A stretch of DNA of 64,000 bases from Entomospira culicis (GTDB lineage: Bacteria > Spirochaetota > Spirochaetia > WRBN01): contig NZ_CP118181.1 in assembly GCF_028748145.1 (NCBI RefSeq), forward strand, positions 317,433-381,432, given 5' to 3'. The notes beneath the pieces were generated by a model. The model was given only the letters and a program-made list of their open reading frames with translations. It did not search any database and had not been told where the DNA came from. The position numbers and the translations under genes were made by a program. Of this stretch, positions 25,400 through 35,175 are shown in pieces (position 1 is the stretch's first letter; each line of letters starts with the position of its first letter).

Positions 25400-27574
25400 T
25401 TATTTTCCTCCGTTAGAGTGCGTCTGACTCTCATCGCTAGTGAATTTTTGGACAAAGGTGTTAATCCCTTGAATGTTTTTCGCATTAGAATTCATGATCT
25501 CAAGCGCCTTTTTGCTACTGTCACGAGTAATTTCTTCCTCGGTAGTAATGGCTCTCACCACATCGAGAAATTGTGTATTGAATTTAGATAGCTCGTTAGC
25601 ATGCTTGGCAATACCAGATGCCGTAACCTTAACCAATTCAGACTTATCACGAATATCTTGCGAAGCAACCTTAAGGGATCCTAGTGCATTAACGATACTC
25701 TGTGTGCCACGACTTTGCTCATAAACAGACTCTTTAACTTGCGTACTTTGCATGTTAAGAGAGGCGATACCTTCCTCAATCTGAAGGAAATTACCATCTA
25801 GCAGACGACTTGCCTTGAAGATTTGGGTAATCAGGCTACTAACTTGGTTGAGATTTTCCGAACTAATAGCCAATTGTTCGCTTGAGTTGGTGGCCAGGGT
25901 ACGAATCTCTTCTGCAACCACGGCAAAACCACGTCCCATATCCCCCGCATGAGCAGCCTCGATAGCTGCGTTCATCGCTAAGAGGTTGGTGCGCTCGGAT
26001 ATCTCCTCGATGACTTTGTTTGTTTCATAGAGGGTGCGAGATTTCTCCAAAATGGCACGAATAAGTTTATCCGTGGTTTGTAGCTGGCGTCGCCCCTCTT
26101 CTCCCACCACTTGAAGCTCTTTCGCACTCTCCTCAACAGCGGTCATATTCGTATCAATGGAGGTCATGTTTGCCGAGAGTTGCTCTAGGGCTACAGTTGC
26201 TTCGGAGATACGTTCGGCTTGCATGGCCGCAAGTTTACTGATAAGCTCTACGCGCTCTTCTTTAAAGGCAATGCTGGATAAGATTCCCTCTTTGAGTCCA
26301 CGCGATTTATCTAAGTAGACAGGGTGCAGATGGATTTGATGGTCGACTTCTACCGTGTTCGCGTTAATGATCTCAAGGCTAGCAACGGCAGTTTTACTCT
26401 TAAGGATAAGCTCTTTGTTGTGCAGATGGAGATTCTGGACAACTTGACTAACACGATTGGTAAATTGTTGTATGGCTTGATCCACTACGTAGATTTCTTC
26501 CAAATCTCTATTAGATATATGTAGTGAAGCAAAATTGCCCTCATTCGTGTTGATAATGTGCTTGGCAGTACGATAGAGCGGGCGACGGATATAAAAGTAG
26601 ACAATCAGGAAGGAGGCAAGTAGCGCAAAGAGACCTACCATGATTGCCCAGAAGACAAGGGAGTAGAGCTCGTTGGTAAAGTCGCTGATGCTACCATAGG
26701 TGTAGACAATCCAGCGGGGATTAGCGGTGAGCTTAACGGTAGAGTAGTAGAACCCGTGATTATTATTTATGTAAAAGTGCATGGGGCTATTGAGCATGCG
26801 TTCTTGTTCAAGCGGTGGGATACCCGAATGCAGGGAGAAGATGTTGGAGTTTTCATTAAAGATGCCGTTATCTCTGGGGTTTTTGAAGCTGTGGGTAATC
26901 AGTCCCTTATCACTAATAAGAATGCTAAAAGCAGAGTTACTGATACGATTGGTCTGGCTGGTGATGGCTGCGATGACCTTTTCAAAGAGCACATCGCCCA
27001 TGAGCATGGCTACGACATTTCCGCTATTGTCAAAGACCGGTACGTAGACAGTGAAGACTCTCTCCCCCGTAAAGTTATCGGAATAGGCAGGAGAAAGGAA
27101 GGTTTTCTCGTTATTTTGTGCATCCTTATATCCGTTGAGCGTCCAGCTACGGCGAATGGCAGTTTCTGGGATTTCCGTGTTGCTATCGGTGCGAATATAG
27201 GTACCGCCTTTATCATAGTCGTAGACGGTGGAGAGACCGAATTTACTAAAGATATTGGGAGAGTCCTCGGTAACGCGCATAAGACGCTGGATGGTTTGTT
27301 CTTTTTCTGTGCTCATGTCGGGGGTAATGCCGACCATACCTATAACATCAGCAAGAGATTCGGCATTTTGAATGCTGGAGATAAGAAGACTGTCAAGGTT
27401 TTGCAGTCTCACCGTTTGTGAGCGGATGGCACGGTTTTCGATACGGCTGTAAATTTCATTTTTATAAAGCCAATAAAAGGCTCCTGTTTGCATAAAGATG
27501 ATTACAAACGTGAACATCACGAGCATAACAACAGCTACTATGCCTTCGTATTGCTTTCTTGGGTTCAACTTCAT
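25400..27574 (-). CDS. Methyl-accepting chemotaxis protein 2
   Basis: From ATG 27574 (AAGGAAG 5 nt upstream) the protein has 724 residues, the same length as its neighbour. TM1 is at about 10-33, followed by a Cache-like sensor domain to about 300, TM2 and a signalling domain with the canonical tip and [10 protein letters not shown]. It differs from its neighbour mostly in the sensor part, so the pair probably arose by duplication and now detects different ligands, signalling through CheA/CheW encoded elsewhere. A longer start at 27613 lacks a ribosome site. Confidence 0.92.
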   Translation of the reverse strand: MKLNPRKQYEGIVAVVMLVMFTFVIIFMQTGAFYWLYKNEIYSRIENRAIRSQTVRLQNLDSLLISSIQNAESLADVIGMVGITPDMSTEKEQTIQRLMRVTEDSPNIFSKFGLSTVYDYDKGGTYIRTDSNTEIPETAIRRSWTLNGYKDAQNNEKTFLSPAYSDNFTGERVFTVYVPVFDNSGNVVAMLMGDVLFEKVIAAITSQTNRISNSAFSILISDKGLITHSFKNPRDNGIFNENSNIFSLHSGIPPLEQERMLNSPMHFYINNNHGFYYSTVKLTANPRWIVYTYGSISDFTNELYSLVFWAIMVGLFALLASFLIVYFYIRRPLYRTAKHIINTNEGNFASLHISNRDLEEIYVVDQAIQQFTNRVSQVVQNLHLHNKELILKSKTAVASLEIINANTVEVDHQIHLHPVYLDKSRGLKEGILSSIAFKEERVELISKLAAMQAERISEATVALEQLSANMTSIDTNMTAVEESAKELQVVGEEGRRQLQTTDKLIRAILEKSRTLYETNKVIEEISERTNLLAMNAAIEAAHAGDMGRGFAVVAEEIRTLATNSSEQLAISSENLNQVSSLITQIFKASRLLDGNFLQIEEGIASLNMQSTQVKESVYEQSRGTQSIVNALGSLKVASQDIRDKSELVKVTASGIAKHANELSKFNTQFLDVVRAITTEEEITRDSSKKALEIMNSNAKNIQGINTFVQKFTSDESQTHSNGGK

Positions 27575-27814
27575 AACTTCCTTCCTAATACTTTTCTTAA
27601 TGTTAGTATACACTATTTTCCTAAATTGTTTCTACTATTCCATCATCTTTTTAGAGATAAATTTGAGATAATTTGATGAGATTAGGGCGATTTTAGCAAA
27701 ATTTATCTTGTAAAATAAATAAATTATTTAAAAATAAGGCGAAGCGTCTATGTTTCTAAGCGTCTGATCATTTCTCTTAAGAATAATTTTTTGTAAAATA
27801 ATCATCTTAGCTAG

Positions 27815-27843
27815 TTGACAAGATTTTAATTTTGGCGTATAGT
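27815..27843 (+). promoter_or_regulatory. Promoter of tRNA-Tyr/tRNA-Thr
   Basis: A consensus TTGACA (27815-27820) and TATAGT (27838-27843) are 17 bp apart, 19 bp before tRNA-Tyr. Confidence 0.8.
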
Positions 27844-27862
27844 GTTTCTTGTAAGTTGAATA

Positions 27863-27944
27863 GGGGAGTTTCCCGAGCGGTCAAAGGGATCAGACTGTAA
27901 ATCTGCTGGCTTCGCCTTCGTAGGTTCGAATCCTACACTCCCCA
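27863..27944 (+). tRNA. tRNA-Tyr (GTA)
   Basis: 82 nt with acceptor GGGGAGT/ACTCCCC, anticodon GTA at 27897-27899, a class II long variable arm and TTCGAAT T-loop. The CCA end is not encoded. Confidence 0.95.
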
Positions 27945-27949
27945 TCCTT

Positions 27950-28022
27950 GCCAACTTAGCTCATTTGGTAGAGCAGCTGACTTGTAATCTGCAGGTGGTG
28001 GGTTCGAATCCCACAGTTGGCT
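27950..28022 (+). tRNA. tRNA-Thr (TGT)
   Basis: 73 nt with acceptor GCCAACT/AGTTGGC and anticodon TGT at 27983-27985. The anticodon stem has one T-T mismatch. It lies 5 nt after tRNA-Tyr and is surely on the same transcript. Confidence 0.95.
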
Positions 28023-28058
28023 TTGGCGTGCTCTATCCTAAATTGTTGCGAGATCTTC

Positions 28059-28517
28059 ATGTATCTTTTTATACAAAAATATATCTTTATCATCACTCCT
28101 TTTACAGCTTGGGTTCTTGCACAATGGCTAAAGCCTCTTTTTGAGTATCTACGTACCGGTAGCTGGGATGTACATCTCGTTAAAGGAGCCGGCGGAATGC
28201 CCAGTTCCCACTCCTCTACCATGATTAGCCTCACGACTATTTTAGGTTTCGCCAGAGGTGTCCAAAGCGATATCTTTGCCCTATCCTTTGTTACCTCCCT
28301 CATCGTTATGTACGACGCGCGTGGCGTGCGTCAAGCCGCAGGCTCTCATGCCGTCTATCTTAACTATATTAAAGACGAACTCACTACGCTTTTTGGGCGT
28401 GGCTTTACCGTGGAGGGCTTCAAAACGAACCTCGGGCACACCTCCCTTCAAGTGGCCGCTGGTGCTCTGCTTGGTTTAATTATCGGCTTGATTTATGGTT
28501 TTACTTTTTTTCATTAA
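28059..28517 (+). CDS. Divergent PAP2 family (YuiD-like, DUF212) membrane protein
   Basis: 152 residues with three or four membrane helices. The motif GGMPSSHS (45-52) and the later MYDARGVRQAAG-x-HA segment identify the divergent PAP2 (acid phosphatase/vanadium haloperoxidase-like) family, exemplified by Bacillus YuiD. The substrate of the family is not established; a lipid phosphate is likely. ATG 28059 is chosen because an upstream frame start at 28017 would lie inside tRNA-Thr. It may be read from the tRNA promoter. Confidence 0.8.
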   Translation: MYLFIQKYIFIITPFTAWVLAQWLKPLFEYLRTGSWDVHLVKGAGGMPSSHSSTMISLTTILGFARGVQSDIFALSFVTSLIVMYDARGVRQAAGSHAVYLNYIKDELTTLFGRGFTVEGFKTNLGHTSLQVAAGALLGLIIGLIYGFTFFH

Positions 28518-28553
28518 TTTTTCTTATATTTATTATCTACGGGAGGTAGTGTC

Positions 28554-30770
28554 ATGTTAGTAGATTTTTTAAGAGGTTTTGATTTCAGTCAACTACGTGA
28601 TGCTAATTTTAAAGAAGACTCGGTAAGAGAAGAAATTATTATGCCTATTCTTCATGCTTTGGGATGGGGCATAGAGAAAGAAAAACGAATTGTACGAAGT
28701 AAAAAATTGCAAAATCCATTGATGCAAGTACGCTCAATTAGGCGTGAGGTACATGTTTTTCCAGATTATCTCTTGGAGGAGCAGGGGCAAACTATTTTTG
28801 TTTTAGACGCTAAAGCTCCCAATCAGGATGTTGAGCAAGGGAAAAATGTCGAGCAAGTTTATTACTATGCCATGCATCCAGAAATAAAAAGTAGATATTT
28901 TGGCTTGTGTAATGGTTTTTTATTTACTATGTTTGAATTTAGTAAAGAGACCCCTATTGTCAGGCTTGATCTTACGAATCCAAGACAAGTGGACATAGAT
29001 AATTTGATTCTAATCATAAATGGGCAATTAACCCCAAATTTAAAATTAGCTTCGGTATCCCACCCCTCTAATTTCGATTATGCCACATGTAAAATTCCTC
29101 AACCATTGGGTAAAATTCAGAAGCAAGCGACAAGGCGCCATTATGGAGTACATGGCTACTTTACGCGTCAAAGTTGGGATGTCCTGCAAAGCCATATTAA
29201 TGCCTTTACTAATCCAGGCGATACGGTTTTGGATCCCTTTGGCGGGGGTGGAGTTACCGCCATCGAGGCTTTTGTTTTAGGGCGAAAGGCGATTCATGTT
29301 GACTTAAATCCTATATCGAGTTTTTGGGTAGAAAGTTTGCTAATGTCCGTAGAAAGCAAGGAGTTAGAAAAAGCTAAAATTGATATTTTAGCACAATTTG
29401 ATAAACAAAGACCCAAAAATGCCTCTGAGGTTAAAAAGTTACTAGAGAAGTTACCATTGCCTAAAAATGAACCCATTAATAGTACTGGTAGTGATTTTCA
29501 TAACCTCTATGAATTGTTTACTGATATACAGTTAGCAGAATTAGCATTGCTAAAGAGCATCATCTTACAACAAAAAAAAGAGGGGATAAGAAGAAGTTGT
29601 TTGTTGGCATTTAGCTCATCCTTAACGAAACATAATTTAACCTATCATCCTTCTAAGAGTAGAACACCAAATGCCGGAGACTCAGCAGTATTTCGTTATT
29701 CTCGTTATAGAAAGGCAAAAAATCCCGTTTCCTTAGATCTATCTAAAACCTATGGGCATAAGCTATCACGACTAATTAAAGCCAAAGAAGAGATTTATAT
29801 GGAACGAAATCAGCGATATGCCTACTCTATTTTACGTGGTGATGCAACTAAGTTGGAGGGTATCCCTGATGAATCTGTAGATTTTATCTATACAGATCCG
29901 CCTTATGGCGCTAAAATAGCATATTTAGATCTCTCTACCATGTTTAATGCTTGGTTAGACCTAGAGGTTACACAGCAAGATAAAGAGAATGAGGTTATTG
30001 AAAAAGGTTCTTTAGATAAGAGTTTTGAAGAGTATAAAAATTTATTAACTCGATCTGTTGAAGCCATGTTTAGAGTGTTAAAGTGGGATAGATGGGTTGC
30101 TTTCGTCTTTCAGCATGAGAAACCTAAGTATTGGAGCACAATAGTTGATACCTTCAAGAGTGTTGGTTTTGAATACGTGGCTTCACGTAAAGAGTCCGTC
30201 TCTCAGACTAGTTTTAAAAAAAGACAAGGTCATATGGTGCTTTCGGGTCAACTTATTCTATACTTTAGAAAGGTTAAATCTCCGCTCTCACTATTAAAGG
30301 CGAATATCGGCGCTTCGCTAAGCGATCTGGTCTTTAATCATATTGAGTCAATGATTGCTCAAAACAAAGGGGCGACTATTGAGGGAATTAATGATTTTAT
30401 TGTTCAAGATGGTTTAGAAAATGGGTATTTAGATTTATTGGAGAAGGAATTTCCTGATTTAGATGCAGTTTTGCATAAACATTATGAGTACGATGCTACC
30501 AGTAAAAAATTTACTTTAAAAGCTAAAACAAAATTTAAAACACATATTCCTTTAACAAAAAGAATTGAATATTATCTGAGTTCATATCTTATTCGAGAAA
30601 ATAGGCAAGAAAACTATCCTTCCTTTGATCAAATTGTATTGGATATTATGCCGTTACTTCAAAATGGTACTATTCCAGATGAACAAGATATTTTGTTAAC
30701 TCTCAATAAAATTGCAACAAAGGGTGAGAGAGGTTATCATTTCTCTCAAAATAGATTGTTACCACTTTAG
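28554..30770 (+). CDS. Single-chain restriction-modification enzyme (HsdR_N-like nuclease fused to N6/N4 methyltransferase)
   Basis: 738 residues, ATG 28554 after GGGAGG. Residues about 20-130 match the HsdR N-terminal PD-(D/E)xK nuclease: PD (70-71) and DAK (85-87), then a QxxxYYYA segment. The methyltransferase has motif I DPFGGGG (227-233) and catalytic motif IV DPPYG (448-452). Motif I precedes IV by about 220 residues, the alpha-class order, so the target-recognition part probably lies between them. Residues beyond about 570 are unassigned. Fusion of cutting and methylating activity resembles type IIG enzymes. The gene is visibly more A+T-rich than its neighbours and sits between tRNA genes, suggesting acquisition. 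Confidence 0.8.
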   Translation: MLVDFLRGFDFSQLRDANFKEDSVREEIIMPILHALGWGIEKEKRIVRSKKLQNPLMQVRSIRREVHVFPDYLLEEQGQTIFVLDAKAPNQDVEQGKNVEQVYYYAMHPEIKSRYFGLCNGFLFTMFEFSKETPIVRLDLTNPRQVDIDNLILIINGQLTPNLKLASVSHPSNFDYATCKIPQPLGKIQKQATRRHYGVHGYFTRQSWDVLQSHINAFTNPGDTVLDPFGGGGVTAIEAFVLGRKAIHVDLNPISSFWVESLLMSVESKELEKAKIDILAQFDKQRPKNASEVKKLLEKLPLPKNEPINSTGSDFHNLYELFTDIQLAELALLKSIILQQKKEGIRRSCLLAFSSSLTKHNLTYHPSKSRTPNAGDSAVFRYSRYRKAKNPVSLDLSKTYGHKLSRLIKAKEEIYMERNQRYAYSILRGDATKLEGIPDESVDFIYTDPPYGAKIAYLDLSTMFNAWLDLEVTQQDKENEVIEKGSLDKSFEEYKNLLTRSVEAMFRVLKWDRWVAFVFQHEKPKYWSTIVDTFKSVGFEYVASRKESVSQTSFKKRQGHMVLSGQLILYFRKVKSPLSLLKANIGASLSDLVFNHIESMIAQNKGATIEGINDFIVQDGLENGYLDLLEKEFPDLDAVLHKHYEYDATSKKFTLKAKTKFKTHIPLTKRIEYYLSSYLIRENRQENYPSFDQIVLDIMPLLQNGTIPDEQDILLTLNKIATKGERGYHFSQNRLLPL

Positions 30771-30802
30771 TATTATTTTATTTGTACTTCTCTAAAAAGT
30801 AC

Positions 30803-30831
30803 TTGACAAAAATCAACCAATCTGCTATCAT
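30803..30831 (+). promoter_or_regulatory. Promoter of tRNA-Glu
   Basis: A consensus TTGACA (30803-30808) and TATCAT (30826-30831) are 17 bp apart, 18 bp before the tRNA. Confidence 0.8.
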
Positions 30832-30849
30832 ATTAACAGATGAATAAAT

Positions 30850-30921
30850 GTCTCCTTCGTCTATCGGTTAGGACATCAGGTTTTCATCCTGAGAAGAGGG
30901 GTTCGATTCCCCTAGGAGATG
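30850..30921 (+). tRNA. tRNA-Glu (TTC)
   Basis: 72 nt with acceptor GTCTCCT/AGGAGAT, anticodon TTC at 30883-30885 between the TCAGG/CCTGA stem, and GGTTCGATTCC T-arm. The CCA end is not encoded. Confidence 0.95.
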
Positions 30922-30928
30922 TATTTTT

Positions 30929-30953
30929 AACCTCACAGCTGTGAGGTTTTTTT
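30929..30953 (+). terminator. Terminator after tRNA-Glu
   Basis: AACCTCAC-AGCT-GTGAGGTT (30929-30948) followed by a T-run forms a classic intrinsic terminator. The rhomboid gene begins only 14 nt later, so it depends on read-through or its own unseen promoter. Confidence 0.85.
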
Positions 30954-30966
30954 ATAGGAGAATCAT

Positions 30967-31542
30967 ATGCGCATCACCTACAATGCACCTGTTACCCTAA
31001 CTTTTGCTTTTTTCGCCATGCTTATTCTCTTTATCGATGCGCAACTCGCCCCAAACCTCATCCATAATGTCTTTACTGCCGAAGGTAAAATGACTTTTGA
31101 TCCTAAAAATTATTCGGCTTACTTGCGTTTAGTTACCTACATTTTTGGTCATGTCGATATTAATCATCTCACCAGTAATATGATGTTTATTCTTCTTTTA
31201 GGCCCAAGTTTGGAGGAGCGTTATAGCTCGGGAAGCATCGCGATTATGATTTTTATGACAGCCTTATTGAATGGATTAATCAATGCGTTTTTCTTCTCTA
31301 CCATGCTCTTGGGTGCCAGTGGAATTGTCTTTATGATGATTGTTTTGACCTCTTTTGCCAATGTTAAGCGTGGGGAAATTCCTTTAAGTTTCTTTCTTGT
31401 TGCCGCTATGTACGTCTGGATGGAGGTGGTGCGCGCCAAAAGCGAGGGCGACATCTCTTATTTTGCGCACCTTTTAGGCGGAATTTGTGGAGCAATTTTT
31501 GGTCTCTTTGAGAATAGTGTTAGCCGAAAAAGTGCCTCTTAA
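30967..31542 (+). CDS. Rhomboid family intramembrane serine protease
   Basis: 191 residues with six predicted membrane helices. The catalytic dyad is visible: Ser118 in GASG (116-119) and His168 in AHLLGG; HLTSN (67-71) supplies the helix-2 His and Asn of the oxyanion site. Rhomboids cleave membrane-anchored proteins within or near the bilayer; substrates here are unknown. AGGAG lies 6 nt before the ATG. It converges on dgt with only 3 nt between them. Confidence 0.88.
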   Translation: MRITYNAPVTLTFAFFAMLILFIDAQLAPNLIHNVFTAEGKMTFDPKNYSAYLRLVTYIFGHVDINHLTSNMMFILLLGPSLEERYSSGSIAIMIFMTALLNGLINAFFFSTMLLGASGIVFMMIVLTSFANVKRGEIPLSFFLVAAMYVWMEVVRAKSEGDISYFAHLLGGICGAIFGLFENSVSRKSAS

Positions 31543-31545
31543 TTA

Positions 31546-32664
31546 TTAAAATCTTTGGGGAATAATCAACTTTTCCACGGTATCTAGGGCGTAGTTGTCG
31601 GTCATCCCTGCGATAAAATCTAACGAGGCAAAAATGGAGAGCTCCTCTTTGGTGCTATACAAATGTTGCATACTCTCTAAGTATTTACCAAAGTGATTGT
31701 CTAATGGGGTATAGCTTGCTTTATACGAAGAAAAATCTAGCCCCCACTTATCGGTTATCTCCATAAGATGGCGATATAAAATCCGTAACACATCACGTAA
31801 TTGCGTATTAAAGCGAGTAAGTTGTGAGCTAAAGTAAATTTTTTCATAATTAAATTTTCTTAAAACGGTGAATGCCTCAAAAATATCATCGGAAAAGCCA
31901 ATCTTTCCACTCTTTTCACTGGTTTTAATCATGTCGGAGGTGAGGGTGTTAATAATTGTGGCATTGCTGTTGCCTAGCATTTTTTGCACTAAAGGGGGCA
32001 GATCGCTAACTTTTACGATGCCTAGGGTTATAGCATCTTCAAAATCTCTACCCAGATAAGCGATTTTATCGGACATCCGCATCACACAACCCTCCCACGT
32101 ACTGGGATAGAAGGTGCGATCGGTGATGGTTTCTAGTGGTTTGATACGAAAATCTGGTTCAATTGCCTGTTCGAATTTCTCTCCACAGTGGGTAATAATA
32201 CCATCGCGCACCGCATAGGTAAGATTGAGTCCTTTTCCATCGGATACCAATTTATCGACGACACGTAAGCCATAAATTTCATGCTTAAAACTTAACGAGG
32301 CGTTCTGTTCCTTAATGACATCACTTAAAATTTCTTCACCCACATGCCCAAAGGGGGCGTGTCCTAAATCGTGTCCTAAGCCGATAGCCCAAGCGAGATC
32401 TGCATCTAATCCTAACGATCGACAGATGACGTTAGAGATGGTGGAGACGTGCATCACATGCTCCATGCGGGTGCAGATATGATCGTTTTTGGGGGCAAAA
32501 AAGACTTGTGTTTTGTGTTTTAGTCGACGAAAAGGAGAGCTATGGATAATAGCTGTTGCATCTCGGAAGTAAGTGGTGCGAAAATCTTGACGTTCGCGTT
32601 CGGTGGCGCGTTTTTTCAGCTCTTCGTCAGTTAAGGGAGTGGTAAAAAAGAGATCTCGTTCCAT
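31546..32664 (-). CDS. dgt: dGTP triphosphohydrolase-like HD protein
   Basis: 372 residues. FRRLKHKTQVF (45-55), RMEH (66-69) and GHDLGHAPFGH (97-107) form the HD-domain metal site of the Dgt/SAMHD1-like family, which converts dNTPs to deoxynucleosides and triphosphate. This helps set dNTP pools and in some bacteria restricts phage. The length fits the shorter, non-enterobacterial class. AGGAGG precedes the ATG, 13 nt after the map stop, so it is the last gene of the operon. Confidence 0.92.
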   Translation of the reverse strand: MERDLFFTTPLTDEELKKRATERERQDFRTTYFRDATAIIHSSPFRRLKHKTQVFFAPKNDHICTRMEHVMHVSTISNVICRSLGLDADLAWAIGLGHDLGHAPFGHVGEEILSDVIKEQNASLSFKHEIYGLRVVDKLVSDGKGLNLTYAVRDGIITHCGEKFEQAIEPDFRIKPLETITDRTFYPSTWEGCVMRMSDKIAYLGRDFEDAITLGIVKVSDLPPLVQKMLGNSNATIINTLTSDMIKTSEKSGKIGFSDDIFEAFTVLRKFNYEKIYFSSQLTRFNTQLRDVLRILYRHLMEITDKWGLDFSSYKASYTPLDNHFGKYLESMQHLYSTKEELSIFASLDFIAGMTDNYALDTVEKLIIPQRF

Positions 32665-32677
32665 GGTTGCCTCCTAG

Positions 32678-33433
32678 TTAAATTAATGTAAGGATTTCTA
32701 TTCCATTTTCTGTAATCGCAATCGTGTGTTCAAAGTGTGCCGAGAGTGCGCCGTCTTTGGTGTAGACACTCCACTTGTCTTTACGATCGACGTAAACATC
32801 GGGGCTACCAAGATTTATCATTGGTTCGATGGCAAATACCATTCCCTCTTTAAAGCGAGGATTTGCACCAAAGGATGGGTAGTCGTGCGAAATTTGCGGA
32901 TCTTCGTGTACAGCTAAGCCAACCCCATGCCCGCAAAAGTCGTGCACAATTCCGTAGCCTTTTGGTTTTAAAAATGCAGAAATTGCCTTGCCAATATCTT
33001 GGATGCGACCATTTTCTGAGTCGACAGCCTCGATGCCTAACATCAAGGAGGCTTTGGTGTCTTCCAAGAGCTTTTGAGCAGAATTTGAGATTGTACCAAT
33101 GGCGAAGGTGATAGCCATATCGCTAAAAAAGCCATTGAGCTCCAATCCAAAATCGATGCCAACAATATCACCTTCCTTAAACGGTTGGGCATTCGGAACA
33201 CCGTGAATCACACAGTGGTTCACGGAAATACAGGTTGCCGTGGGGAATCCCCCATAGGTGCTAAAGGACGGCTTGGCGTTATGCTTTTTTGCATACTCTT
33301 CTGCCCATTGATTAATCTCTAAGCCAGAAACTCCAGCACGCATGAGAGGTGTGAGTTCTCGAAAGCCACCTGCTAATAACTGACAACTGGATTTGATGCC
33401 GGCGATCTCTTTTTTGGTTTTTAACTTAATCAT
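32678..33433 (-). CDS. map: Methionine aminopeptidase, type I
   Basis: A 251-residue type Ia enzyme that removes the initiator Met from new proteins. Metal ligands of the pita-bread fold are visible: the D in GIDFGLELNGFFSDMA (two Asp), GHGVG with the His, and the late Glu residues in FAIEPMI and EHTIAI. There is no N-terminal SH3-binding extension. It lies between the TPR gene (5 nt gap) and dgt on one transcript. Confidence 0.95.
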   Translation of the reverse strand: MIKLKTKKEIAGIKSSCQLLAGGFRELTPLMRAGVSGLEINQWAEEYAKKHNAKPSFSTYGGFPTATCISVNHCVIHGVPNAQPFKEGDIVGIDFGLELNGFFSDMAITFAIGTISNSAQKLLEDTKASLMLGIEAVDSENGRIQDIGKAISAFLKPKGYGIVHDFCGHGVGLAVHEDPQISHDYPSFGANPRFKEGMVFAIEPMINLGSPDVYVDRKDKWSVYTKDGALSAHFEHTIAITENGIEILTLI

Positions 33434-33438
33434 CTGCG

Positions 33439-35052
33439 TTATCTCTCTTTGGCGATAGTTTGAAGTAATTCTAAGGCATGCTTATGGTTAGGATCATTAC
33501 GAAGTGCCTCTTGAATGGCGCTTTGTGCCATGGGTAGGTTGCCATTAGAGAGGTAGGCAAGTGCAAGTTGCGCCTGTATCTGGGCAAAATAATGTTGATT
33601 AAAATCATCGGGATCCAGTGCGCGATAGAGAGCGGTGGCGTTAATAAGATGGTTAATTGCATCTGTATAATTATGTAGATGGATAAGGATTACTGCATGG
33701 TTATATAGATTGATCCAATTAGCATCTTCCTCTTTTAGGAGCGCTGATGCGTCTGAAAAATTACGTTCTAAGGCAAAAATGAGCGCTTCGTAACTTTTTT
33801 TCCAGCTTTCGTCTACTCCACGATAACGTTGTAGTACCAGTCGGGCATCATCAAAATTACGTTGTCCGAGGAAGAACCAAATCATGTAGCGGGTGAGGTA
33901 GGCATCGCTAGGATTGTAATTGAAGAGATTCCAAAGTTTAGCGCTGATCACCTCTAAATGCTCTATGGGATTAAAGTGATTCAACCAAAAGAGATAGCTA
34001 TAGGAGTTGTTGGGATAAGTTTGGTTAAACGCACGAATCTGCTGTTGCGCTTCCACTTGGTTTTGCATATATTGTAGGCGCGCAATTACCAGTAGCGTAT
34101 GCGTGGGAAAGCGATTGAATCCCTCATTGAGCATGCTAAAAGTATCGGCTTGAGAGGTGTTTAGCAGTTTTTGTGAGAGCAATGCGACATTGAGCCAAGG
34201 AATAGGGCTAAACTGAGGATCCATCGCCAGTGCAGTACGATAAAGATCGAGAGCGATGAGCTGATTACCGCGTAAGAGTTCGAGATCGGCAAGAAGGAGA
34301 ACAGCTTGGATAGAGTCTAATTGATTAGCTCCTTGCTCATGGAGAAGGTTGAATGCGATGTCGTAGAAGCCTAGTTCGTAGGCGATAATGGCACGGCGGG
34401 TAGTAGATATCTCATTGCTATAGATAAAATTGTTAAGGAGGTCTTGTGCTTTCTTTGTGTCATGATTCATGAGGTAGAGTAAAGATGTGTTGAAGTAGAG
34501 AATAGGTGAGTTGAGCAGTTGTGCCATTTCTAAGTAGAAGGCAGGCTCGGTATTATTGGTGAGTTGTTCTTGGGCAGCAAGAAGCGGATTCCCTTCGTTT
34601 CTAAAGAGTTCGCTAAGAATGGCTCTGGCACGAATATCTTTAAAACGAAGATCATGGAGGTGATTTTTTGCGATTTGACTGGCTGGTTTTCTCTTGTTAT
34701 TCTCGCTAAGGGCGAGGACTTGGAAAGCTTTGAAATCTTCTCGATTATTAAATGCGCGTACGGCGCTGGCGCTCTCTTTTTCGAGGTAGGTGAAGTCGTT
34801 GGTTTTATCGGCGATTTCAAAGGCTCTGGCGAGAATTCTCAAACGATTACGGGCATCTAATCGCGAGCGACTGATGCTTTTAAGGTAGCGGTGAGCTTGG
34901 TCATAATCCTCATTTTGGATGGCGATATCTGCTTTGCGCAGGAGGGCATCGATGTCGTTATTGCCCATGATACGGAAGAAGAATGACCAGACGCCGTAGA
35001 GAACGATCAAAACCAAAAAGAAATAACCCAATTTTATGAATGCATCGCGCAT
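33439..35052 (-). CDS. TPR-repeat membrane-anchored protein
   Basis: A 537-residue protein with a single N-terminal membrane anchor (about residues 8-27) and then a long array of helical hairpins. Regular Ala/Tyr/Leu spacing such as ALDLYRTALAMDP and AQSAIQEALRNDPNHKHALE marks tetratricopeptide repeats. Such proteins serve as periplasmic or cell-envelope scaffolds; the partner is unknown. It follows the PpiC chaperone gene after a weak terminator. Confidence 0.8.
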   Translation of the reverse strand: MRDAFIKLGYFFLVLIVLYGVWSFFFRIMGNNDIDALLRKADIAIQNEDYDQAHRYLKSISRSRLDARNRLRILARAFEIADKTNDFTYLEKESASAVRAFNNREDFKAFQVLALSENNKRKPASQIAKNHLHDLRFKDIRARAILSELFRNEGNPLLAAQEQLTNNTEPAFYLEMAQLLNSPILYFNTSLLYLMNHDTKKAQDLLNNFIYSNEISTTRRAIIAYELGFYDIAFNLLHEQGANQLDSIQAVLLLADLELLRGNQLIALDLYRTALAMDPQFSPIPWLNVALLSQKLLNTSQADTFSMLNEGFNRFPTHTLLVIARLQYMQNQVEAQQQIRAFNQTYPNNSYSYLFWLNHFNPIEHLEVISAKLWNLFNYNPSDAYLTRYMIWFFLGQRNFDDARLVLQRYRGVDESWKKSYEALIFALERNFSDASALLKEEDANWINLYNHAVILIHLHNYTDAINHLINATALYRALDPDDFNQHYFAQIQAQLALAYLSNGNLPMAQSAIQEALRNDPNHKHALELLQTIAKER

Positions 35053-35130
35053 GCCTAGATACCCTCGTTTGTCAAAGATTTATTATCTTGCATTTTATTT
35101 ATCGGCCGTTTCCTCTGGATTCTAAACGAA

Positions 35131-35165
35131 TAAAGAAGAGACTCGAGGTGAGCCTCCTCTTTTTA
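35131..35165 (-). terminator. Possible terminator after the PpiC gene
   Basis: A GAGG/CCTC core with outer AAGAG/CTCTT pairing (about 35135-35162) lies just past the stop of the PpiC gene; the T-tract is modest. Confidence 0.4.
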
Positions 35166-35175
35166 TGGGGATGGT

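Noticed and set aside
26756-27421. A 221-codon open frame on the plus strand inside the second chemoreceptor
   Set aside because: Antisense to the well-conserved sensor region, no promoter or ribosome site, no motif.
27863-30953. Integrated element at the tRNA genes
   Set aside because: No integrase, no repeated tRNA 3' end and no phage genes were seen; only one foreign-looking gene.
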